Shown in pieces: positions 34,587-46,301 of a stretch of 64,000 nucleotides of DNA. The position numbers were made by a program, and so were the translations under genes. Location of the stretch: the NCBI GenBank assembly GCA_033558025.1, contig JAUCEF010000017.1, positions 1 through 64,000 of the forward strand. The letters run 5' to 3'. Positions within the stretch are counted from its first letter, which is position 1; each line of letters opens with the position of its first letter. The stretch comes from Phytophthora sp. 'mugwort' (Eukaryota; Oomycota; Peronosporomycetes; Peronosporales; Peronosporaceae). Under the pieces are notes generated by a model. The model was given only the letters and a program-made list of their open reading frames with translations, was not told where the DNA came from and searched no databases.

Positions 34587-35335
34587 TTGACCCGTCTCGT
34601 GGGATGAGATCCTAAGTACCGAATCCGATCAGTTTAGTGCACACCTGGTAGAAGAGCCGTATCAATATCGAGGTAGAGTGGAGACGGTTGACCAGGACAG
34701 GGTCAAAGATGGGATCCTGGGTTATACCTAGTCCATAGGATATGTTTTGGGATGGGATCCGAAGGTAGATAGGCTAAGGCATAAATCAGAACCGAAATTG
34801 CACTGAAAGACAGACTCGACTATTGTATAGGGGATTTCTAATGTCCCCATATATAGGTCAAGTCTAACTTTGGCGACCTTCCTGCACACATGGCAGCCCC
34901 TGGATAGCTTGGCCAGGTCGCGCTCGCCCTTTGGCTTCCCCCCCCTTTCAAGATCTCGCTATTGGAGGCGGCAGGCATCGTAAAGGAACAAGGACAACTC
35001 CGATAAGGAGCAAGGACACCCTCAACAAGGAACAAGTCAGGATCCTGTGTTTCTATTACAGATCCGCAAGGTCTACACAAGAGCTCAAAACCAAACCGAC
35101 ACCGGACCTCGTGCGCAGGAATACCCGAGCGGAATGAATTCTCTTAAGTCCCCACAAGGATGACCAAGTACGCATCTCGTGTCAACGAGAGAGCAGTACC
35201 AGCCCGCTGACGGATACACAAGGTGAACCACTCACCAACTGCACGGCCGTCGGAGTACCCCTCCATTAGTCGGTGGCTTGGCGCAGTGCGTGTGAGTTGG
35301 GATCCTACTGAATTTCAGCGGATCCCCCCACCACA
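34587..35335 (+). repeat. 5' LTR of the Chronos-like element
   Basis: It matches 45,552-46,301 almost base for base. Shared landmarks include GTGGGATGAGATCCTAAG, CCATATATAGGTCAAGTC and CTGAATTTCAGCGGATCC. The left limit is uncertain by ~13 bp because similarity fades between 34,587 and 34,600. CCATATATAGG near 34,850 is a possible TATA-type element. The right end is CACCACA, followed by the primer site. Confidence 0.9.
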
Positions 35336-35336
35336 A

Positions 35337-35354
35337 TGGTTCCCGTTCGGATCT
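35337..35354 (+). promoter_or_regulatory. tRNA primer-binding site of the Chronos-like element
   Basis: TGGTTCCCGTTCGGATCT begins one base after the LTR end. Its complement has the form of a tRNA 3' end (T-arm/acceptor ending ACCA). The tRNA was not identified. Confidence 0.65.
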
Positions 35355-35359
35355 CTTGG

Positions 35360-36273
35360 AGACGCGAGATTTCACCATGAATCCCAAGATGCTGCGCAAG
35401 TGAGCAATGGATCGGGAGATGAAGCGCCAACGGAGACTGGATCGCCGACGGCGTCGCTGAAAGAGAAGTCCACGGATCGGCCGAACCCTGGGAGGAGCTC
35501 TACCGACGAAACCGATGATGGTCTGGCAACGGATCAAGAAGAGAAACCTCACTTTCCTCCCCAGGTCCCTTCGGGGACCCCGCAGGTCTTGCTTGACGCG
35601 AGGCAGGTCCTGTCGGACGAAGGATCGTTCGCGAGAGTGAAGGTGCTTCATCCACCACCACTCCAGCGGCCTCAAGTTCCACGTCAAAGAAGAAGACGAA
35701 GTCCGCACGGTGGGAACCCAAGGCACCAGGCTCCGATAGCAAAGATCGTGCTATATTGAAGTCTACCTGCTCACGATCTAAGCTGGAGTCGGCGTACGAG
35801 AGTACGGAGCTGGACGACTTCCTGCGCAAGGACTCAGTGATACGGATCCTGCAGCTGAAACAGCTCGGATCCCTCACCGGACCTGTGTCGCCCCCGTTGT
35901 CAACCACGAACAAGCTGGACGCCGCGATGAATCTGCTGAGGATGCTGGAAGAGGCCGTCCTTACGGCAGGAGCGTTCGACGCTGACAACAGGATCGCCGC
36001 CCGCGTTTCGTCAGAGATGGCCAGATGCGATGCTCGCACTGCAGATCGCGTAAGCACTCGGATCTTGGGTGTTGCTAGCGTCGGATCTGTCAGAATTGCG
36101 GCAAAGGACGACATCCGTCAGATCGGTGCCTCTTAGTGTGTCGTGGCTGTGTTGAACTCCACGATCACGGCAATTGCCAGATGGAAGAATTGTACAACCT
36201 CATCCGTCATTGGTTCGATCCCAGCAAACATCCGGGACTCCTACCTGAGGCTGCTGAAAAGATGTTAAACTAG
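35360..36273 (+). pseudogene. Chronos-like gag with zinc knuckle, broken
   Basis: Coding pieces in different frames lie between the primer site and a stop at ~36,273. A central frame has LDDFLRKDSVIRILQLKQLG and KLDAAMNLLRMLEEAVLTAG (35,756-36,136). The last piece, in another frame, has CQNCGKGRHPSDRC (CX2CX4HX4C zinc knuckle) and a following Cys/His-rich segment (CLLVCRGCVELHDHGNC). This fits a gag nucleocapsid. The N-terminal frame is uncertain. Confidence 0.65.
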
Positions 36274-36279
36274 GACGAT

Positions 36280-37230
36280 CGCCGGTTTTGAACACGGTAC
36301 GAGATGAGCGTTCTAGCTCATTCATTTATGAATGAGCTCCCATTCAGAGAAGAAGCCGAAGGATCAGGTTAGAGGATCGCGAGCTGGTTTATTTTGGTAA
36401 TACATATGAACTTCATAAGAAACGTACGGATATGGTTGCAAGTCTTCGACCTGTTGACGACTACCAACGATCCGAGGTCACGATGACTTTGGATCTGCGG
36501 ACCGGCGAGTCGCGCGGATACTGGAAGTAGCATGTCCCCGACAAACACTTCAAGCAGGCGAAATCGAACACCAAGATCAACAACGTCGAAGCTGTGGCGC
36601 TTCTTGATTCAGGATCCGAGGTGTCGATCATCGACGCCGCCTTGCTCGTAAGGTAGGATGCCATATCGACACAAGTCAGAGTCAAGAATGCCTCGGAATT
36701 GGTGTAAAGCTGTATGTCGCGGAAGGACCACACGGATCAAGCTTACCTTGGCGGGATCCTTGGTGTACTTCTACGACGTTTGGGTGGGAGACGATCTGCC
36801 GCCTGACTACCAAGCTATCCTTGGCATGGACTTCATGGTTCCGGCTGGGATCCGGCTGGATCTCGGCGACAGATCCATGTGCCTGCCGACGAGGTGCGAA
36901 TCATGTTGCAGGGATGCCGCCAGACCTTCAACGACAGGTCCCGCTCGGTGCTTGTAGGCGAGCATCTGATGGTAGGGTAGCAGAATCCTGGAGCTCCCGC
37001 TGCGGATCTGTGTGTCCGACAATGAAAAGCTGTGGTTAGTTCGTGCTGAGCACTGGGTGCCCACCCTAGTTAAAGGCCCAGGCCGGATCCGCTACTTACA
37101 TCTCACGAACGTGGGCGATACGAAGCTGATCTTGAACACGGACGAGCAGATCGGATTGTGGCTGACCGAGGATCACGTTCCTCGCCAGCCAGGCATCGTC
37201 TTTGTAGGATCCAGGCGCTACGCCGAGTGA
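36280..37230 (+). pseudogene. Chronos-like aspartic protease region, broken
   Basis: VEAVALLDSGSEVSIIDAAL (near 36,580-36,640) has an intact DSGS retropepsin active site. An in-frame stop follows. In another frame DYQAILGMDFMVPAGIRLDL supplies the family's second conserved segment. Up to 37,230 there are further short pieces with stops. Confidence 0.75.
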
Positions 37231-37457
37231 CAAACCCTGGCGTGGGAATCCACTACGGATGCAGCATCCGCCGTAGTAGCGGCGCCGCCAGCGCCGGATC
37301 TGGAACCCGCAGTTGATCGGGTGGAGTAAGACCCGCCGACCAGAATCCTGCCGCGACCGAAGGCACCTGAACCCACAGGAAGTGAGGACGAGCGCAAAGA
37401 GGCGTACCGGGTGGCGGTGACCCGCCCTCTGAATGCAAGTCGGGGACAGAAGCCAAT

Positions 37458-38270
37458 GTGACACCTGATTTGAGACATGAGCGTAACCACGCCCTGTCTC
37501 GTGCACCCGGTATCGGTGACGTGCATGCAGGATGGACAGTCGGCGCGAAGGTCGCGATATATGACGGAAGCCCAAGAGAAGCCTCGGTGGTGCAAGAGGG
37601 TGCGGCAGATGCGTTCGAGGACGGCGATCAAAATGAGACCTCGCACGACCCCGCCCGAGGCTGGGATCCCGAGATCGACCCGCCGACGGACGTCACTATC
37701 GCGACGCGTGTCAGTGATCTTTCAGTGGGGAAGATGAGGCGATCAGGCGACCAGTCACCAGGCCCTCTACAAGGACGGGGCCACGGTCTCATATCGCCAG
37801 GAACGCCCGACGGCCGCAATGCGCCCCACGATGACCGCGCGAATGGCGCCTCGCCTAGCGAAGGCCCCAAGGGGAGTTTCGCGCTCGGGCATGGTGGGGA
37901 AGCTGCACCAGGGGAAGCCGAAGCGAGCGGTGCCGTTCACGAGGCCGACGGAAGCTGGAGGGCCGAACAATCGCCACTGATCGACTTGCTGGAATCAGGT
38001 AACCTTCTGAAGGTTGATCTCCCGTCGGAGACGTCGGATCAAGCCTCACAGTTTCCGATCGAGGATCCCGCGGACATGCCCGCGGCCGAGGCAAGGATCT
38101 CGCGGAGGATCGCCCGACGGAAGCGGCAAGAACGGATCTGGACGGTGGCAACAAAACACATGACGACTCGAAGGAGGATCCAGTTGAGGATCCCGAGGTC
38201 TGCTACCACAACGGAGGCACGCTGCACGCTGAAGAAGTGCAAAGCGAGCTGGCTGTGTTGCCGGATGTAG
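37458..38270 (+). pseudogene. Pol linker region between protease and RT
   Basis: An open stretch of ~270 residues rich in Gly, Asp, Glu, Pro and Ser, with no recognised fold and a basic end (ARISRRIARRKRQERIW). It lies between protease and RT and is probably an extended linker of the polyprotein. It might instead be read in a different frame; no homology is claimed. Confidence 0.4.
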
Positions 38271-38349
38271 CACCCACCACCACGGTCAAGGTGCGGATCG
38301 AGGATCTGCAAGTGGGGGATCCTGAGGTGAACACAGAGGAGGAGATTCG

Positions 38350-39333
38350 TCAGCGAGGGACATTATCTGGTCCTACCAGCACTTACTGATCGGCAAGGGC
38401 AACGCGCTGCCTCCTGCTGTCGGCCAAGATCATACGACACAAAACGTCTTCTTGGGCATCAACAATCGTGGTGATCATCAAGAAGAATGGTGTGGACATA
38501 AGGTTGTATATTGATTACCACCTGGTCAACGGTCTCACCAAGCTGATCGTCTACCCGATGCCCCTGATCAACGATCTGCTTGAGGATCTAGACAAGATGC
38601 TGTGGTATTGCTCGCTGGTTATTGCGAGCGGCTACTGGGTTGTGTCTATGACGGATCGCGCTCGTGCTATCTCGGCATTCATCACGCCATTTGACCTGTT
38701 TGAGTGGAACCGCATGCCATTTGGATTGAAGAACGCCCCACAGATCTACCAGAGGCTGATCGACAACGCACTGTACGGCTTCTTGCGGATCCCACCAGCA
38801 GCGGATCGAGGATCCTTAACGGACATCTTCGAAGGTGGAGATCCGGAGAAAGTAGGCAAACCTTCCGTACTGGGGCGTCGATCCTACCTCGATGACAACC
38901 TTGTTACGTCCGGATCTTGGGATCATTTGTGCGAACGAGTGAAGCTCCTGCTCGCCGCCTGTGACAAGTGGAATATTAGATCAGTGTCGCGAAGAGCTTC
39001 TGGGGGCTGAAGAAGGTAGACTACCTCGGACATCGTGTATCCATCGAAGGCTTGGAGGCTCATCCGAAGGATCTCAGTGCACTGGTGGATCTGCCATTCC
39101 CGAGATCTCTACGGTCTATGCAGTCGTTCTTGGGTAGTCTGAACTACTACGGATGCTTCATTGAAGACATGGTGGTGCACGCGTCGGTGTTGTACGAGCT
39201 GCGAGAAGTGGATTTCGCCGCGATGCGTGCTGAGAGCGGGATCGCTGTCAACGAAGGGAAGATCGGCGGAGAGATCCTCAAAGGCGGGGACCCCCAGTTC
39301 GATCAAGATCCGGAGGCGTCAGAGCCGAAGTGA
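38350..39333 (+). pseudogene. Chronos-like reverse transcriptase, catalytic loss
   Basis: The frame 38,468-39,010 contains RT motif 2 (VIIKKNGVDIRLYIDYHLVN), motif A (SLVIASGYWVVSMTDRARAI), motif B (RMPFGLKNAPQIYQRLIDNA) and motif C (SYLDDNLVTSGSW). The motif A aspartate, usually LDMASGYW, is replaced by Val (LVIASGYW), so the enzyme would be inactive. YLDD is kept. About 40 residues with many Gly/Pro are inserted between motifs B and C, as in related oomycete elements. A frameshift near 39,000 leads into KKVDYLGHRVSIEGLEAHPK and SMQSFLGSLNYYGCFIEDMV. Confidence 0.88.
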
Positions 39334-39418
39334 TCCGAGCTAGAGCAGAGTTCTCCACACTGAAGAACAAGATCGCGACGACCCCGATCTTCGACACTTC
39401 GATCCGGAGAAACAGCCT

Positions 39419-40432
39419 GTGCGGATCGTCTATGCCAGCGAGTGGGAAGTGTCCGCCTCCCTGGTGCTGGATCACGACGGCATATACTTGCCCCTGATAT
39501 CCTCGAGCCGCACATTGAATTCGAACGAGTTGAACTACGCCATCGTGGAGAAGGAAGTACTAGCGCTGATGCTTATGCTGGAGCTGGGTTATTCGATGCA
39601 GGTCGGCAGATCAATCAAGACCCTGACACGGCACTCGACGTTGGCTTGGCTGTTCCGCTCTGCAGGGCCCCAAGGGCGGCTCGGACAATGGGCCATGCTG
39701 CTATCGCCCTGGACGATCACTAAGTGCATGAAAGGCGGGGATGAGATCCTGGGAGCTGCGTGTATAACGCCACGATCGATAGTGGGTCAGGCGCTGGTAG
39801 CAATTGATCCGCGGAAAGAGCCCCGCCGAGCAGTACAGACCCCGATCCCTACAGTGAAGCCCGACGAGGAACCCCTTGTCGCTAGTTTCGACGGATCCGC
39901 CCGAGTCAAACGCGGTGGAGGCGCCTTCAGCGCTATCGTGTGGAAGTTGTCTGAGTGGACGGTGGTCAAGGTGTGGTCAGTATGGGCCGAAGATATAAAG
40001 GTCAATGAGGCAGAGTACTGTGGGCTGTTATTATGCTTTGACCAGCTAGAAGGACTGGATCGAGGACGTCTGGTGATCTGTGGGGTCTCCCACTTGGTGA
40101 ACCGACAGATGAAGGGCGACGAGGCGCGCGTTGACGTTGTTGCGGCAGAAGGCTCTACACCGTCTGAGATCCTGGCCGGTCACGACCTGCTTCATGTCAA
40201 GCGAGCGTGGAACGCCAGCGCAAATAGTCCGGCGAGTGCGACGTTACAGCGGGAAGCAGGTACAGAAGTGACGGACGACCTGACAGGGAAAGATTTGGTG
40301 AAGTTGGATCGGCTACCCGAGATCCTGACGGCAGCTCTCGAGGATACTACGCTTCGCATTGTAGCCATGGCGACTAGATCCCGCCGGAAGGTCACCAGCC
40401 TCAGTGTGCTGCAAGAAGAGGCTGCCAGCTGA
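39419..40432 (+). pseudogene. Degenerate RNase H followed by archaeal-type RNase H
   Basis: An open 337-residue stretch. Residues ~1-85 match the normal Gypsy RNase H (RIVYASEWEVSASLVLDHDG, YAIVEKEVLALMLMLELG, IKTLTRHSTLAWLF), but the catalytic positions read YAS for DAS and TRH for TDH. Residues ~140-275 form a second, archaeal-type RNase H: VASFDGSARVKRGGGAFSAI (Asp), NEAEYCGLLLCFDQLEGLD (Glu), ICGVSHLVNRQMKG (Asp expected, Val found) and HVKRAWNASANSPASAT (Asp expected, Asn found). The degenerate first domain is the family norm. The two losses in the second domain are specific decay of this copy. Confidence 0.82.
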
Positions 40433-40506
40433 GAGTAGATCGGATCCGACAAGCTCAAGACGAAAAAAAAGGTTATCATGAACCTCAAGAAGTACCTTCA
40501 GGGGAT

Positions 40507-42088
40507 GTGATGGATCTGGAAAAAGACGAAGCTCGGGTGTGCAGCAAAGTGGCTGCTGACTATGGGATGGACGAACAGGATCTACTCTACTACTGGCCGC
40601 CGTCTGCGAAGGTGGAGGAAGAGAGAGACGAGTTGCTTCGTCTGGTCGTGCCCGAGACGCTGCACGAGGATCTACTGCATCACTACCACGTCAGCTTGGA
40701 GGGCGGTCATCAGGGGATCAGCCGAACATATCAGCGGATCCGGGATCGTTTTCTATTGGCGTGGACTCTTCAGGAACGTACAGCGGTTCGTGGGTGAGTG
40801 TGTGCATTGCGCGACTGGCAAGGGGCGACCGACTATACGCGGTGAGCCACCCGGCAATATCCAGGCCACCTATCCTTCCCAAGTTATAGCGATGGATCAC
40901 ATCCCCTCACTGGCCAAGTCGTACAAGGACCATATGAAACTCCTGATCTGGGTGGATCTGTTCACCGGTTACGTCATCGCTAAGGCGAGTGCGTCCCGGA
41001 TAGCCCAAACGATCGCGGAGTCCTACGAGGAATGTGTGTTCCGACGCTTCGGTGCGAGCAAGGTGTTCTGGCATGACAGGGAGCCTGGCTTCATGCCTGA
41101 CTTCTTCGAAGCGTTCAATCGGATCCTGTGCCAGAGACAGCGAGCCACCATGGCTTATAGGCCTCAGGCGAACGGGACTTCGGAACGCATGGTGCAGACG
41201 GTGACAAGATCCATCAAGATGTATGTCGAGGACGAGAACCAGCGCGACTGGGACGAGTACGCAGAGCGCTTGACGTTCGCTATCAACACGGCACATGATC
41301 GGATCCAAGGTGACACCGCGTTTTATCTTGCGTACGACTGGGATCAACGCACGACGCTGGAGGCAACGGAGGCAATGCTCCTGCTAGGCAACCGAGACGC
41401 CGAGATCGGGATCCCCGCCGATGGCGGTACCGAATCCAGCGCTATTACCGGCAGGCGAGAGCAGACGTGAACGAGAAGCTGAAGAAGGCTATTACGGATC
41501 GGGCCGAACGCCACAATGACAGCGTGGATCCGCATCGGATCGAGGCCGGCACTCGAGTGTGGCTATATCTGGATCGAGTGAAGGAAGGATACGCGCGGAA
41601 GCTAGCGCATATGTGGCATTCCCTCCCGTAGTACTGGAGATGGTGCAACCTTTCGCTGCTCGACTGGATATAGCTGGAACAGATTACCACCTTTTTCCGG
41701 CGGTGCATGTGTCCAAGTTGAAGCCTGTGAGAACATTCCCGGATCGACCAACGACACGCTTGGCGGCCGATGAGGCGGAGCGTCTGGACTTCGACGAAAC
41801 GTTGTTGCCTGAAGACAGCTGGGATCGAGAGCTAGAAGAAGGGGGGGGTACGAAGTCGAGATGATCAGCGACATGAGATCAGGTCGCCGAATACGCTATG
41901 GACGATCGTTGCGCAAGTTCAAGGTACACTGGCGAGGCTACAACGAGCCCACCCGAGTTGACGAGGCGGATCTGAACTGTGTAGCGCTGTTGCGTGAGTT
42001 CCTGCATGATCGGGCCAAGGGCAGTCACACGAGGATGCTTAAGTGGTGGAAGCCACGGCGGCAATCTGGTTGCCGCAAGTGGTACTGA
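40507..42088 (+). pseudogene. Chronos-like integrase with chromodomain-like tail
   Basis: The H2C2 region is split by a frameshift near 40,780 (HHYHVSLEGGHQGISRTYQR, then GECVHCATGKGR). The core has VIAMDHIPSLAKSYKDHMKL (Asp), KVFWHDREPGFMPDFFEAFN (Asp) and PQANGTSERMVQTVTRSIKM (Glu), so the DDE triad is present in 40,562-41,470. After further frame changes, VHVSKLKPVRTFPDRPTTR begins the C-terminal part. A chromodomain-like segment (LRKFKVHWRGYNEPTRVDE) ends near 42,088. Chromodomains in integrases direct insertion into marked chromatin. Confidence 0.87.
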
Positions 42089-42538
42089 GATTGAAGGCTT
42101 GCAGAAAGGCTGCTGGTGCGAAGGAGGGGGATCCACGATCACTAGTTAGTGGTGGGCGTGACGAAATTGGTAGATGCTCCGCGGGAAGGCCGTGAGAGAA
42201 GATGGGGAGGCTTCCTGCCTTGCGAGTTGGTCGCCAAGGCGGATGAGGAGAGAGAGAGGATGCAGGGAGGCTGCATACCTAAGGAAGGAGAAGAGGGTGA
42301 GTGTACATGTAGCCGGGAGGATCGGATATGGTGAAATAGCTAAGCTCGCTACAAGGATCACGGATTCGGTGATAAATGGAGGATCCGAGGCCGAATCCGA
42401 TGATGAACGGAGGATCTAAAGACGAGCGAGATCACGACATACCCGAGACAAGTTGGCCGAAGCAAAATTGATATTGAATGGATTACGACATGCAAAACGG
42501 ATCGCTACCGCAACCAAGCTAGTGGTGTACGACGCGGA

Positions 42539-45518
42539 CTACTCATGATCCGGAGCAGGCGGGGAGAACTTCATACGAAGACGGCCGATCTGGTGAGACG
42601 GGTGAGAAGTCGGATCCGTGCGGAAGTGGTTGCGCCACGGGGCGTTCCTTTCGCACTCAGCGGTAGCCGCGATCAAACCTTGGGGCGGAGTCCGTCCCTC
42701 TGCGGCCGCCTCGCGTCCGGGGAAACACGTCATGTCTTCGGTCTGCTGGGAAAAGTGCATGAAACCTAGATCTAGTAGCAGATCCAGGTCGCAACAGCCC
42801 GTCCGGCGAGCTTTCTCGAAGATCTAGCCTTGCAGAACTCGGAACTTCTCGCGAGCATGTGAACTCCGATTCTTGTGCCCACGATAGAAGGCCGCGAACC
42901 ACGGATGTACGTCGCGCTTGGACTTGGGGATCGGGAAGGTGTGCGTGGCCTCCCAGTAATCCTGACGGTGATTTTCCTCGTAGGCCCGGTAGCTCGCGGA
43001 GATCGCTGCCACTTCGGCGAATCTGGCTGGATCGAAGGTCAACGGCTCAAGAGCTGTTACTGTGAAAGCCTTCCACGGCTCCACTTCGTGAGCAGGCTCG
43101 GAGCGTAACGAGAAGGATCCAGCTGCCCCCCGCGACCGGCCCGCTGCTGATGAAAGCTATCTTCAGGGCCGAACGGTTGAAGAAAGGGATCCACGGCGGG
43201 TGCGACGACCGGAGATGCCAGACTTGGGGTGCTGACCACCTGGCTTTCGCCTTCCATCTCTTCCTCGGTTTCGGCAGGAGCCGGACCTTGGTCGACCACG
43301 ATGGGCGTAGCTTGGGATCCCTTGCCACGGAGTTCTCCGCGGAAATGCTGCGTCGACGGGCGTCGGATCGGGATCGCGCCAGGGCCACCTGGTCTTGTCG
43401 TCGTCGGAGTCATCAAAGATCGCATCCAAGTCCACAGGCTCGGCGTCGGATCCGCCGGAGTTGGAGTTGAAGCCAGAACTATACTCGGATCTCATGCCGG
43501 GGATCTCATAGTCTGCACCGCCGACCTCAGCCAAGGCGTGGACAACGAGATCCAAGAAGGATCCTGGCTGGTTCGGAACGCTGGACGACGATAGTACAGG
43601 AAGCACCGCCGAGGCCGATCCTGAGGCAGTTGCGTCGCTTACCGAAGGGGGCGAGGAATGAGACACCTTCTTCGGCGGGCTCGGATTTTCGTGGCGGTGA
43701 GAAGCAGGGGGCTCCAGAATCTTTTGGGAGAGGCCTGGTCACTGCGAACTACGGAAGTAGATCGAATGCTGCGTGCAACCGAAGAGCTCCGCATGGCGGC
43801 CGAGGCGATCGACGCCAAGTTGTCAAGAGCGCTATCCCCCTCCATGACGGCCGAGTTGTGCGTATCAAGCAGACCTTGGTGAGCTTGCAACAGAAGTTCG
43901 TGCTGGTCACAGAGTTGATCGAGATTCTGGGGGACAAGCTGGTACGCTTGTACATATCAGAGATCTGCTCGAGAAGATGCTTCTGGGCCTTGAAATATTG
44001 TGGCCCCTTTTGGACGTCCTCATCAAGCTCAGGCGTGCCCGACAGCGTTCGATCGTGTGCTGAGTCACCTGGGCCGCAGCAGACTCCAGGTCTCGTCGAA
44101 CTTGAGTGACGTCGCAGATCTCGGCGTTGGGGCGGGTCACCTGATCTTGGGCCCTCATTGATCTTGGGCCCTCTTTGATCTCCTGAGCGACCGTGTTACG
44201 CGCGACCTCGAGCGTCTTGTGATCCACGCGGCGATTACGGAGCTGGTCTTGAGTCCCGTGCAGAAGTTCCTCGGGACGTGCATGAACTCGATAGTGGCTC
44301 CCAGTGAACGCTTCAAGCACTCGATCTCTTCCCGGGCAGCATCTGACTTGCTTACGGTATGATCGTGGACCCGGTGAAGATCCGCGCGACAACGCACAGC
44401 CTTGTCAAGGAGACCCTCCAGCTCGAGTATCCGCTCACCTCGAACGTGTAGCTCGATCTGTGTAACATGCAGATCTGCCGAGCTGTTGGCGCACTTGGTG
44501 CAGACCGTCCCGCAGTCGCCGAATCCCCCCCCCCAAGGTCCCGGACATTCTGTTTCCGCTGCTCATAAGCTGCGTTGAAGATCCGCATGGTCCTTCTGGA
44601 GGCGGAAGAAGCCCCTGACCGCCGTGTCGCGATCGGATTGAGCGGATTGACACTGCTGCTCGAGGCTGGTGGATTGTCGCTTCAGCCAGGCCACTTCATC
44701 TCACAGATCCTGCAGATCCTGAGCGAAGGAAGGAGCAGCCCTGGGCAGATCGGCTGGTGCGGTACTGCCACGGTAGGATAGGCGGCGCTCCAGGCCGATA
44801 GCGTATTCTTGTAGGCGTGTGTACACCTCCGCACTTGCCTCCTCTAGCAAAGAGTAACGCGCCGCAGATCGCCGAAACCCTGGACCTCCACGCGGAGGCG
44901 GTCGGCTTCTTGGCGCGTTTCAGCTTCAAGCTGCGTGACTTGGCGGGGTCGCGCCTGAAGGACGTCGTAGCGGTTCTGGACGAAGTCGACCAACGTGCGC
45001 GCTGGCTTCCAGTTGGGCTCGTCCCGAGCGTGAAGTTCCTCGTTGTGACGACACGTGGCGACCAAATCCCTCATAGCTTGCTCATGCTTAGCCAGCAGCT
45101 CGTCGTAGGCATCAAGGAAGGTGTGGATCGACGTGGCCGCGGCTTGCAGTGGATCCAGATCCAGCGTCACCGTTATTGCAGCCGCCGAAGGATCGGACGG
45201 CGCGTGGTCACAGTGCGCGCATGGAGGAGGAGTGTCCGGAGAAAAGCCTTGCCCGGCGAGCACGGCAGCGCGCGACGTGGCGTCAGCACCTGGGGCGTTG
45301 TGGGCCGACGCCATGGTGGAGACGCTCGACTTGGGCTGGCGACAGTGGGTTGAATTGTGGATCACGCGATACGGTGTGCTATCGTTGCGCGGCGGTCCCA
45401 ATGTGTCAGTGGCGATTGTGGTATTGCAGACCCGGATAAGATGGAGGTTGACCGGCGGCTGGGGGATCCATGTCGCCAGCAGCAGCCACGAATCATCAAG
45501 GTGATGGATTCGGACCAT
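42539..45518 (-). pseudogene. Antisense coding region of the Chronos-like element
   Basis: Between integrase and 3' LTR the coding signal is on the minus strand. From 45,518 the frame reads through Ala/Pro-rich sequence (MASAHNAPGADATSRAAVLA), then a helical, coiled-coil-like part (LLAKHEQAMRDLVATCRHNE, VTQLEAETRQEADRLRVEVQ). It continues in shifted frames: KSDAAREEIECLKRSLGATI, then a Ser/Asp-rich block (SEYSSGFNSNSGGSDAEPVD, 43,163-43,666) and a compact end (AFTVTALEPLTFDPARFAEV, ATHTFPIPKSKRDVHPWFAA). About 990 residues if continuous. I recognise no enzyme. Plant Tat elements carry antisense ORFs at the same place. The piece is broken by several frameshifts. Confidence 0.65.
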
Positions 45519-45551
45519 GCGACATGCCTGGTCTGTACGTGGTATGGATCC

Positions 45552-46301
45552 TGGATCCGTCCCGTGGGATGAGATCCTAAGTACCGAATCCGATCAGTTT
45601 AGTGCACACCTGGTAGAAGAGCCGTATCAATATCGAGGTAGAGTGGAAACGGTTGACCAGGACAGGGTCAAAGATGGGATCCTGGGTTATACCTAGTCCA
45701 TAGGATATGTTTTGGGATGGGATCCGAAGGTAGATAGGCTAAGGCATAAATCAGAACCGAAATTGCACTGAAAGACAGACTCGACTATTGTATAGGGGAT
45801 TTCTAATGTCCCCATATATAGGTCAAGTCTAACTTTGGCGACCTTCCTGCACACATGGCAGCCCCTGGATAGCTTGGCCAGGTCGCGCTCGCCCTTTGGC
45901 TCCCCCCCCCTTTCAAGATCTCGCTATTGGAGGCGGCAAGCATCGTAAAGGAACAAGGACAACTCCGATAAGGAGCAAGGACACCCTCAACAAGGAACAA
46001 GTCAGGATCCTGTGTTTCTATTACAGATCCGCAAGGTCTACACAAGAGCTCAAAACCAAACCGACACCGGATCTCGTGCGCAGGAATACCCGAGCGGAAT
46101 GAATTCTCTTAAGTCCCCACAAGGATGACCAAGTACGCATCTCGTGTCAACGAGAGAGCAATACCAGCCCGCTGACGGATACACAAGGTGAACCACTCAC
46201 CAACTGCACGGCCGTCGGAGTACCCCTCCATTAGTCGGTGTCTGGGCGCAGTACGTGTGAGTTGGGATCCTACTGAATTTCAGCGGATCCGCTCCACCAC
46301 A
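45552..46301 (+). repeat. 3' LTR of the Chronos-like element
   Basis: 750 bp, matching 34,587-35,335 with about ten differences, including homopolymer length in the C-tract near 45,903 and GTGGAAACGG against GTGGAGACGG. It ends CACCACA. Sequence after it (CGTAC) does not match the sequence before the 5' LTR. Confidence 0.9.

Larger units (their letters stand above)
34587..46301 (+). mobile_element. Chronos-like Gypsy retrotransposon with two RNase H domains
   Basis: An ~11.7-kb plus-strand element with ~750-bp LTRs, a primer site, gag with zinc knuckle, protease, RT, a degenerate RNase H, a second archaeal-type RNase H, integrase with a chromodomain-like tail, and a ~3-kb antisense coding region before the 3' LTR. 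Oomycete Gypsy elements with this double RNase H are known as Chronos, convergent with plant Tat elements. All sense modules are broken by frameshifts or stops. The LTRs differ at roughly ten positions. No target duplication is evident. Confidence 0.87.

Noticed and set aside
35500..36114. 204-residue minus-strand frame in the Chronos-like gag region
   Set aside because: The plus strand holds the zinc knuckle and gag-like helices, so the minus frame is a shadow. The antisense gene of this element lies only after integrase.
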